DNA from: an uncultured beta proteobacterium
Lineage (GTDB): Bacteria > Pseudomonadota > Gammaproteobacteria > Burkholderiales > SG8-39
Direction of reading: 5' to 3'
DNA length: 45,339 nt
Assembly (NCBI GenBank): GCA_902826155.1
Contig: CADEDU010000061.1
Coordinates: 1,565-46,903 of the forward strand
Position numbers and translations under genes: made by a program. A model generated the notes under the pieces. That model worked only from the letters and a program-made list of their open reading frames with translations, was not told where the DNA came from and searched no databases. Below are positions 38,341 to 45,339 of this stretch, piece after piece (position 1 is the first letter of the stretch; every line of letters begins with the position of its first letter).

Positions 38341-38438
38341 CCTGCACTCGAAGCATCGTCGGCCATCCGGCCAGCACGCGCACCATCTGTACGCCCGGAT
38401 TGCGTCCGGGTAGTCACCCAAAACAAGGAGGAGTTCGC

Positions 38439-39320
38439 ATGACCCACCCGGTCTGGATCAATGGCAAGCTCGCCACCGACGCCGCCACGCACGTGTCGTT
38501 CTTCGACATGGGCTTTCAGTTCGGCGACGGCGTGTACGAGGTGATCTCCACGCGCGCCGGCAAGATGTTCCGGCTCGATGATCACCTCGATCGCCTCGAT
38601 GCCTCGATGCACGCCACGCGCATCGTGCCGAAGATGTCGCGCGCCGACTGGCGCGCCGCGGTGCTGGAAGCCACGCGCGCCAGCGGCCTCAAAGATGCCG
38701 GCACCAAGATCATCGTCACCCGCGGCGAGCAGCCGCCGAATACTTCCGATCCGCGCGCTGCCACGCCCAACGTGTTCATCTGCGCCACGCCGTATATCTA
38801 TCTCGCCAGCGACGAGCTGCGGCGCAAGGGGATCCGGCTGCTGGTGTCGCAGCAGCGCGGCATGCCACCCGACACGCTCGACCCGCGCTACAAGCACATC
38901 TCGCGGCTGCAGTATCAGCTCGCGCGCATCGAGGCGGCCGATGCCGGCTACGACGATCTGGTCTGGCTCGCGCACGACGGCACCGTGCAGGAGGCGCCGC
39001 GCTCGAACATCTTCATGGTGAAGAAGGGCACGCTCTACACGCCCGCCGCCGGCGTTCTGCACGGCATCACACGGCTCACCTTCTGCGAACTGGCCAAGGA
39101 ACTCGGCATTCCGCTGGCCGTCGGACCGTTCACCGCGTTCGATCTGTTCGTCGCCGATGAGGTCTTCACCTGCAGCACGTCCGGCGCCGCACTGCCGGTG
39201 CGCGAAGTGTCGGGCCGACCGGTGATGGGCTCGGTGCCTGGTGCGATCACGCAGCGGCTGAACGACGCGTACTGGAAGATTCGCGACGAAGGGCGGTACA
39301 CGACGGCGGTGTATGGGTAG
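38439..39320 (+). CDS. Class IV PLP aminotransferase (D-amino acid type)
   Basis: A 293-residue fold-type IV transaminase. It has the N-terminal VSFFDMGFQFGDGVYEVI, the Schiff-base Lys K152 in DPRYKHISRLQ, EAPRSNIFMV (PLP phosphate region) and VFTCSTSGAALPVREV. The length and DPRYKH segment fit D-amino acid aminotransferase, close to the branched-chain type. It lies 98 bp after the fused dehydrogenase and probably shares its unit. An AAGGAGGAG site precedes the ATG. A CCCGGA-TTGCG-TCCGGG hairpin (38394-38410) lies in the gap upstream. A role in D-amino acid turnover fits the context. Confidence 0.9.
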   Translation: MTHPVWINGKLATDAATHVSFFDMGFQFGDGVYEVISTRAGKMFRLDDHLDRLDASMHATRIVPKMSRADWRAAVLEATRASGLKDAGTKIIVTRGEQPPNTSDPRAATPNVFICATPYIYLASDELRRKGIRLLVSQQRGMPPDTLDPRYKHISRLQYQLARIEAADAGYDDLVWLAHDGTVQEAPRSNIFMVKKGTLYTPAAGVLHGITRLTFCELAKELGIPLAVGPFTAFDLFVADEVFTCSTSGAALPVREVSGRPVMGSVPGAITQRLNDAYWKIRDEGRYTTAVYG

Positions 39321-39443
39321 TGTTAGTGCGAAGAGCAAGGCGCAATTCCGAAGACGTATAGGCCTGACTGTCGCAGCTGTTCAAGAATGAGCATCCTGAG
39401 TCGCCGAAGCTAATCGTCGCAGTTCGGAGGACGGACGTCTGAA

Positions 39444-39713
39444 GCTGCCGAAGCGGGCGGCGGGCGCAGCGCCTCCTAAGGCCGGGGTCCGCTCGCGCGG
39501 ACTACCCTGCGGTGCTCACGCGCAGGGAGGGAAGACAGGGCCCCTCCCCCGTCTCTGGCGGCTGCGGAATTCGTTCCTCGCTGGCAGCACCATGACTAAT
39601 GGCAGATCAGTGCGGGCGAGGATCCGAGAAGACCGCAGCCGACGACCCCTCGCCGCGCTGCGCTCCTCGGCCCGTCCAAAGTCGGCGCCGCGCCCGCCGC
39701 CCGCTTCGGCAGC
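39444..39713. repeat. Long inverted repeat element 1 (270 bp)
   Basis: The 30-base arm 39444-39473 is the reverse complement of 39684-39713 with one mismatch. Inside, CGGCTGCGG (39559-39567) pairs with CCGCAGCCG (39633-39641), and further stretches match imperfectly. The whole region could fold into one extended hairpin. There is no open frame, no evident target duplication and no recognisable transposase. Confidence 0.8.
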
Positions 39714-39880
39714 GATCGTGCTGTGCGAGAAGTGGGGCGCATGCGCGCGTTTGGCGCCAACGTCGCGGGCCGCTTCCGTTGCCCGGTGTCCGGTGTCCGG
39801 TGTCGGGTTGCTCGGTTTCTCGATCTCTCGATTGCCTGAAGGTCGAAAGACACCGCCTCCCGCGCTGCCCGCAGCCTCCA

Positions 39881-40128
39881 GCGTTGCATCGGGGCGGCGC
39901 CCCCTGGCGCGAGCGTTAGGCGATGCCGAGGCGGGACTCGCTGGAGCGGGGCTTTAGGCCGCGAACTGTTTGAGGTCGCGCACAAACTTTCGGGCCCCGG
40001 CTTTTTGGGGCCCTTTCAATGCGCGGCCGAGTTTTCGCGGCCCCGCTCCAGCGAGGCACGCCGAGGGTAGTCGCGCAAAGCGACCATCTTCTTCGTTCGC
40101 GCCAGGGGGCGCCGCCCCGGTGCAACGC
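39881..40128. repeat. Long inverted repeat element 2 (248 bp)
   Basis: Outer arms 39881-39915 and 40094-40128 are reverse complements over 35 bases with two mismatches. An inner arm of 16 bases (39937-39952 with 40040-40055) is perfect, and a central hairpin GGGCCCC (39992-39998) / GGGGCCC (40007-40013) is followed by TTT. Nested pairing like this suggests a structured transcript or a non-autonomous mobile element remnant. Confidence 0.8.
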
Positions 40129-40192
40129 GCGCACGGTTTCCGCACTGCAGGGAAAGCCGTTCCAAGCCAACGCAGATCGCAGCGCCCGCCAC

Positions 40193-40981
40193 CTACCCCC
40201 GCAAGAACTCCAGCACCGCCTCGCTGTAAGCCTCAGGCACGATCTGATAGAGCAGATGCCCGCCTTCGGGCAGCGCCACGAGTTTTGATCCGGCGATCAC
40301 CTGATTGAGCGCCTGCGAGAAGTACTTCGGCGTGAGGCTGTCGTCGTCCGCGACGATGATCAGCGTCGGCGTCTTGATCTTGTTGAGTTCGCTCCGCCGA
40401 TCGAAGCGCATGATCGCCTCGATGCGCGAGAGCACAATCTCCGCCGGCGGGAAGGCCGCGATCTGCTTCGCTTCGAAATCGTCGAGCCACGCGGCATTCT
40501 TCGAGGTCCACCAGCCCGGCCACAGGCCGGGCGAAGAGCCACGCGTGTAGGCGGCCGGTCCAAGATGCTTTAGCAGCGCGTGGCGCGCTTCGAACACGCG
40601 CGAGAAGTGGGCGTCGTTGTGCGTCCAGGTGGCCGAGAGCACCAGCTTCTTCAGCCGCGAGGGCTGCTTGATCGCCAGCGTCTGCCCCATCGCGCCGCCG
40701 GTGGAGTGGCCCAGATAGTGCGCGCTGTCGATCTTGAGCGCGTCCATGAGCTTGATCACGTCGTCAGCCATCTGATCGACCGAGTAGGTCATCAGCGTCT
40801 TGTCGCTGCCACCGGTGCCGCGATGGTCGTGCATGATCACGCGGAAGTGTTTGCTGAGCGCCGGCACGATCGGCGCAAAGCCGGCGTAGGCGCCGCCCAG
40901 CCCGGGCACCAGCAGCAACGGTTCGCCGCTGCCCTGCTCTTCGTAGTTGAGCGAACAATCACCGATCGAGATCTTCGGCAT
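40193..40981 (-). CDS. Alpha/beta hydrolase
   Basis: A 262-residue alpha/beta hydrolase with the catalytic triad visible: nucleophile S93 in GHSTGG, an acid in the IIVADDDSLTP segment, and His in PEGGHLLYQ. The oxyanion region is LLLVPGLGG and HDHRGTGGSD. It resembles 3-oxoadipate enol-lactonase or RutD-like hydrolases, which is not enough to assign the substrate. The ATG at 40981 has AAGGAGGA upstream. It lies alone between the non-coding element and a divergent thioesterase gene, with a 15-bp tandem repeat in its promoter region. Confidence 0.9.
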   Translation of the reverse strand: MPKISIGDCSLNYEEQGSGEPLLLVPGLGGAYAGFAPIVPALSKHFRVIMHDHRGTGGSDKTLMTYSVDQMADDVIKLMDALKIDSAHYLGHSTGGAMGQTLAIKQPSRLKKLVLSATWTHNDAHFSRVFEARHALLKHLGPAAYTRGSSPGLWPGWWTSKNAAWLDDFEAKQIAAFPPAEIVLSRIEAIMRFDRRSELNKIKTPTLIIVADDDSLTPKYFSQALNQVIAGSKLVALPEGGHLLYQIVPEAYSEAVLEFLRG

Positions 40982-41025
40982 GGGAGATTCCTCCTTGTGG
41001 GATAGCGCAACCGCGTCGCGCCGTG

Positions 41026-41055
41026 GTGGGGTGCGGTACCGTGGGGTGCGGTACC
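41026..41055. repeat. 15-bp perfect tandem repeat
   Basis: GTGGGGTGCGGTACC occurs twice in succession, 41026-41040 and 41041-41055, in the 177-bp gap between the divergent hydrolase and thioesterase genes. No promoter elements are evident around it. Confidence 0.85.
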
Positions 41056-41158
41056 GAGCGATCAGTGTAGCGCCGCCCGGATCACGCCCGACAGTCGCCA
41101 TCGGCGGCGGCTGGCCGCGACCGCCGCTCGCCATCGAGCCGGCGCTAGAATCGCGCGC

Positions 41159-41578
41159 ATGTCCGCAAATGCAGCCTCGTCAGCGACCTCGCCCGCCGCG
41201 TTGCCCGCCGATCGCCGCCCGGTGCTGCGCGTCGTGCCGATGCCCGCCGATGCCAATCAGCACGGCGACATCTTCGGCGGCTGGATCATGTCGCAGGTGG
41301 ACATCGCCGGCGGCGTAGTGGCCGCGGCTCGTGCGCGCGGACGGGTCGCCACGGTGGCGGTGAATCAGTTCGTGTTCAAGGAGCCGGTGTTCATCGGCGA
41401 CGTGCTCTCGTTCTACGCCGACATCGTGCGCGTGGGTCGCACTTCGATCACCGTGCAGGTCGAGGTGTATGCGCAGCGCAATCCGGCTGCGGTCGAGGTG
41501 TTGGGCGTGACCGAGGCGACGCTCACTTACGTAGCCACCGGACCGGATCGCAAGCCGCGGCCAGTGCCGCCCGAGTAG
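41159..41578 (+). CDS. yciA: Acyl-CoA thioesterase (YciA-like)
   Basis: A 139-residue hot-dog-fold thioesterase. The active-site region NQHGDIFGGWIMSQVD (N33 to D48, with D37) and the VAVNQFVFKEPVFIGDVLSFYADIV segment match YciA. It hydrolyses acyl-CoAs, possibly relieving CoA sequestration. The first 22 residues are an Ala/Ser-rich tail longer than E. coli YciA. It is convergent with livG, with a 17-bp gap, and divergent from the alpha/beta hydrolase. Confidence 0.9.
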   Translation: MSANAASSATSPAALPADRRPVLRVVPMPADANQHGDIFGGWIMSQVDIAGGVVAAARARGRVATVAVNQFVFKEPVFIGDVLSFYADIVRVGRTSITVQVEVYAQRNPAAVEVLGVTEATLTYVATGPDRKPRPVPPE

Positions 41579-41595
41579 ACCGCTTTGGCCTGCGG

Positions 41596-42343
<748 letters not shown>

Positions 42344-42351
<8 letters not shown>

Positions 42352-43324
42352 GTCCGTTACTCGTGCCGCGACGCCTGGTGACAATATCGGCCAGGCCGAT
42401 CAGCCCGTTGGGCAGGAACAATGTTGCCAGCACGACGAACCCGCCCATCAGCAACTGCCAGTGCTTGGTCATGCCCTGGAACAAGAGCTCGAGCAGCAGC
42501 CACACCGCCGCGCCGAGCATCGGCCCCACCAGGCTGCCCATGCCGCCGAGGATCACCATCATCATCACCGCGCCCGACAGATGCCAGCCCAGGTATTCGG
42601 GATTCACCACGCCTGCATCGACGGAGTAGAGATAGCCCGCCACGCCGGCAATCGCGCCGGCGAGCGAGAAGCACACCAGCTTGTAGCGGAACGTCGGGTA
42701 GCCCAGCGACATCATGCGGTGCTCGTTGACCTTGATGCCCACCAGCACGTGACCGAACGCCGAGCGCAGCACCATGCGCAGCAGCAGGTACACCACGACC
42801 AGCGCCACCAGCACGACGTAGTAGCGGTGGACGAAGTCATCCAGGCTGAATGGCTGCCAGCCGAAGATCTCCGCGACAGGCCGCACGTCGATGTAGATAC
42901 CGTCGTTGCCGCCGGCGATCTTGGTGTCGTGGAACAGGAAGTACAGCATCTGCGCGAACGCGAGCGTCACCATGATGAAGTAGATGCCGCTGGTGCGCAC
43001 CACGAAGAAGCCGATGATCATTGCCAGCACCCCGGCGCCGATGATCGCCAGCGGAAAGCTGGTCCAGAAGTTGGCGGCCTGATACTGCGGCGTGAGCAGC
43101 GCAAGCACGTAACCCGCCGCGCCGTAGAACGCGGCATGGCCGAAGCTCACCAGCCCGGTATAACCGAGCAGCAGATCGAGGCTCATCGCCAGGATCGCCA
43201 TGACCATGATCTTGGCCACGAACTGCACGTAGTACTTCTCGACGAACGCAGGCAGCAGGCACAGCACGACGAGCGCCACGCCGAGCATGACCAGGCGGGC
43301 GCGGCTGTCGGCGATGGCGTTCAC
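42344..43324 (-). CDS. livM: Branched-chain amino acid ABC transporter permease LivM
   Basis: A 326-residue inner-membrane permease. It has hydrophobic helices through most of the length, the LivM hallmarks LLLGYTGLVSFGHAAFYGAAGY and GIKVNEHRMMSLGY, and the C-terminal VILGGMGSLVGPMLGA. The GTG at 43324 lies in a GTGA overlap with the livH stop, which decides the start; longer readings are shadows of livH. It overlaps livG by eight bases. Together with LivH it forms the transmembrane channel. Confidence 0.94.
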
Positions 43325-44217
43325 GGCTTCGTTCCGAACAGGCCGGCGGGCCGCCACAGCAGCACGATCGCCATCAGCAGATACACGCCCATGCTCGACA
43401 GCTCGGGCAGCACCTTGACTCCGCCGATGTCCAGATGGATCACCTTGCCGAAGGTGTCGACCAGCCCGATCAACAGCGCCGCGACCATCGCGCCCTTCAC
43501 CGAACCCAGGCCGCCGATGACGATCACCACGAAGCACACGATTAGCACCTGGTTGCCCATGCCGGGGAACACCGAAGACACCGGTGCGGCGATCATGCCG
43601 GCGAGCGCAGCCAGCGTCACACCCGCGGCGAACACGATGCGATAGACGAACTGGATGTTGATGCCGAGCGACTGCACCATCTCGCGATTGCTGCTGCCGG
43701 CGCGGATCATCATGCCCAGGCGGGTGCGCTGGATCACCAGATACATCGCCACGGCAAGCAGCACGCAGATGCCTGAGATCCACAGCCGGTACACCGGATA
43801 CGACAGCGTCTCGGTGAGCGGGATCGACACCGACAGCGCGCTCGGAATGCCGATGCCGCGCACGTCGTCACCCCAGAGCAGGCTGCGCAGTTCCTCGAAC
43901 ACCAGGATCAGGCCGTAGGTGAGCAGTACCTGGTAGAGGTGATCGCGCTGATACAGGCGCGCGATCAGCAGCCACTCCAGCAGCATTCCAAGCAACACGG
44001 TGAGCACGATGCCGGCCGGCAACGCGATCCAGAAGCTGCCCAGGTGTTCGGAGAGCGACCACGCCAGATACGCGCCGATCATGTAGAAGCTGCCGTGCGC
44101 GACGTTGATGATCCCCATGATCCCGAACACCAGCGTGAGTCCGCTGGCGAGCAGGAACAGCAGCAGCCCGTACTGCACGCCGTTGAGCAGCTGGATCAGG
44201 AAGGTGTAGAGATCCAA
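43321..44217 (-). CDS. livH: Branched-chain amino acid ABC transporter permease LivH
   Basis: A 298-residue inner-membrane permease. It starts MDLYTFLIQLLNGVQYGLLLF and contains the LivH motif LVFGIMGIINVAHGSFYMIGAY, with GGLGSVKGAMVAALLIG near the C terminus. Length and layout are typical. It overlaps livM by four bases (GTGA) and follows the binding-protein gene by 34 bp, so the four genes form one leftward operon. Confidence 0.94.
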   Translation of the reverse strand: MDLYTFLIQLLNGVQYGLLLFLLASGLTLVFGIMGIINVAHGSFYMIGAYLAWSLSEHLGSFWIALPAGIVLTVLLGMLLEWLLIARLYQRDHLYQVLLTYGLILVFEELRSLLWGDDVRGIGIPSALSVSIPLTETLSYPVYRLWISGICVLLAVAMYLVIQRTRLGMMIRAGSSNREMVQSLGINIQFVYRIVFAAGVTLAALAGMIAAPVSSVFPGMGNQVLIVCFVVIVIGGLGSVKGAMVAALLIGLVDTFGKVIHLDIGGVKVLPELSSMGVYLLMAIVLLWRPAGLFGTKP

Positions 44218-44251
44218 TCCTCCCCCTTCGCAAGTTGCCGGCGAGCGGGCG

Positions 44252-45339
44252 TCAGCCCATCCGGCAGCCCTTCATGGTGTCCGGATCGTCGTCGAGCGCC
44301 TTAATGGCCACGCTCTGGTACTTGTTTTCCTTGCCGACGACCTTGCGCAGATAGTGGTCCTGGATCGGGTTGTGCGCCTTCGACATCGTCCATTTGCCGC
44401 GCGGACTGTCGATTGTCGTTTTCTCCAGCGCAGCGACGAGTTCTTTCTTCTTGCGCACGTCGCCGCCAACCGCCTTCAGCCCGGCGTTCAGCAATAAGCC
44501 GGTGTCGTAGCCCGCGACCGCATACACATCGGGCTGCAGCTTGAAAGACTTGGCGTAGTTGAGCCGGAACTGGCTATTGCGCGGTGTATCGAGGCCGTCG
44601 GCGTAGTGCAGTGTGGTCTCGACGCCTTCGGCGGCGGGCGCCACCGCGTCGAGCACGCCATCGGTGAGAAAGCCCGGCCCCACCAGCGGAATCTTGCCCA
44701 TCAATCCGGCCTGGGCATAGTCCTTCAGATATTTCGCTGCGCCGGCGCCTGCGAAGAACGAATACACGGCATCGGGTTTGAGCGAGGCGATCTCGGTGAG
44801 CTGCGCCTGGAATTCGACCTGCGGAAACGGGATCCACAGTTCCTTGGCGATCTTGCCGCCCCCTTTGAGGAAGCCGTCCTTGAAGCCTTTGACGAACTCC
44901 TCGCCGGCCGCGTACCGCCACGCGAAGGTGACGACGTTCTTGACGTTGGGACGCTTGGCCATGACCACGCCCATGGCATAGCCCGACTGCCAGTTGGAGA
45001 ACGAGGTGCGGAAGATGTGAGGCGCGCACAGCGCACCGCTTGCCTGCGACAGACCGGCGTTGGGAATGAAGTGGAACGTGCCCGACTCACGCGTGACACG
45101 CAGCATCCCGGCCGCGACACCTGAGTGCACGGTGCCGATCAGTACGTCGACCTTCTCGCGATCGACCATGCGCTTGGTGTTGTCGGTGGCTTTTGCCGGA
45201 TCGGATTCGTCATCGACCTTGGCGATCTCGACTTCTCGACCGCCGAGCTTGCCCCCCGCCTCTTCGAGCGCCAGACGAAAGCCATTCTCGATGGCGATGC
45301 CGAGCGGCGCGAAGGTGCCGGTGTAGGGCAGCATCAACC
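44252..45339 (-). CDS. Branched-chain amino acid ABC transporter substrate-binding protein (5' end cut by window edge)
   Basis: At least 361 residues of a LivK/LivJ-type periplasmic binding protein (Peripla_BP_6). The visible N terminus (MLPYTGTFAPLGIAIENG) is already inside the mature protein, and the start codon and signal peptide lie beyond 45339; the TTG at 45335-45337 is not the real start. GTVHSGVAAGMLRVTRESGTFHFIPNAG and YAVAGYDTGLLLNAGLKAVGG are family features. The C terminus ends MKGCRMG. It heads the livH-livM-livG operon. The ligand could be an amino acid or, as in several betaproteobacterial relatives, an aromatic acid or amide. Confidence 0.9.
   Translation of the reverse strand, partial: LMLPYTGTFAPLGIAIENGFRLALEEAGGKLGGREVEIAKVDDESDPAKATDNTKRMVDREKVDVLIGTVHSGVAAGMLRVTRESGTFHFIPNAGLSQASGALCAPHIFRTSFSNWQSGYAMGVVMAKRPNVKNVVTFAWRYAAGEEFVKGFKDGFLKGGGKIAKELWIPFPQVEFQAQLTEIASLKPDAVYSFFAGAGAAKYLKDYAQAGLMGKIPLVGPGFLTDGVLDAVAPAAEGVETTLHYADGLDTPRNSQFRLNYAKSFKLQPDVYAVAGYDTGLLLNAGLKAVGGDVRKKKELVAALEKTTIDSPRGKWTMSKAHNPIQDHYLRKVVGKENKYQSVAIKALDDDPDTMKGCRMG

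Larger units (their letters stand above)
39321..40192. other. 872-bp non-coding stretch
   Basis: No gene with family-like sequence, ribosome-binding site or codon pattern is visible. Open frames here are short, arginine- or proline-rich and restricted to GC-skewed text. The stretch is dominated by two long inverted repeats (39444-39713 and 39881-40128), described separately. The part 39321-39443 shows nothing I can name. Confidence 0.8.

Noticed and set aside
36762..38438. Rightward 559-codon frame preceding the class IV aminotransferase
   Set aside because: It is an out-of-frame shadow of the fused dehydrogenase; the real aminotransferase begins at the ATG with AAGGAGGAG at 38439.
39592..40308. 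Short reading frames in the non-coding stretch
   Set aside because: They are Arg/Pro-rich, lack ribosome-binding sites and lie on the arms of inverted repeats, where mirrored frames are expected.

Overview
The window is about 45 kb of GC-rich chromosomal DNA. It reads as a betaproteobacterium, most likely Burkholderiales-like. The evidence is the queA-tgt-yajC-secD-secF order, the nudJ/mnmA/purB neighbourhood, a PEP-CTERM protein, a PsrA-like TetR regulator heading a fad operon, and c-type cytochromes. I see no phage, integrase, transposase, CRISPR array or plasmid genes. Most of the window is dense, ordinary core and catabolic chromosome. All functional calls rest on reading motifs and comparing with remembered families; no database search was run.

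Layout. 1-1477: a MerR/CarH-type regulator whose 3' end runs into a tandem 28-bp hairpin repeat, its promoter region with repeated GTAACA boxes, and tRNA-Leu(CAA). 1664-7403: queuosine genes (queA, tgt) followed by the Sec accessory genes (yajC, secD, secF). 7404-9727: a duplicated 101-bp palindromic element, a diheme cytochrome c, a cytochrome c' and a MarR regulator. GTTC-N6-GAAC dyads lie upstream of both the cytochrome c' gene and marR. 9732-14751: purB, a uracil-DNA glycosylase-family protein, mnmA, nudJ and a class I/II aminotransferase. 14797-18067: a PEP-CTERM protein, an M20-type carbamoyl-amino-acid hydrolase and a DUF481 outer-membrane protein. 18122-21254: lutA-lutB (no lutC seen), with a divergent IclR regulator.

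21337-25632: a leftward run of an Atm1-like ABC exporter, hslR, a PBP7-type endopeptidase and egtD. 25804-32551: a fatty-acid beta-oxidation operon (TetR regulator, FadE, thiolase, FadB/J-like bifunctional enzyme) with a well-formed promoter and a PsrA-type operator. 32615-39320: a divergent amino-acid catabolic locus. Leftward are a DHDPS/NAL-family lyase or deaminase, a solute-binding protein and a permease. Rightward are a three-part flavo-iron-sulfur dehydrogenase fused into one chain and a class IV aminotransferase. The set resembles hydroxyproline or D-amino-acid oxidation modules. 39321-40192: an 870-bp non-coding stretch with two long imperfect inverted repeats. 40193-45339: an alpha/beta hydrolase, a YciA-like thioesterase and a branched-chain amino-acid ABC cluster (livG, livM, livH and a binding protein cut by the window edge).

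Points most worth a second look: the fused dehydrogenase with its divergent operon and repeated CTC(C/G)TCGTACG boxes; the MerR protein in which both cobalamin-motif histidines are glutamine; the shared MarR/cytochrome c' dyad; the fad operator; and the palindromic non-coding elements at 7433-7634 and 39444-40128.
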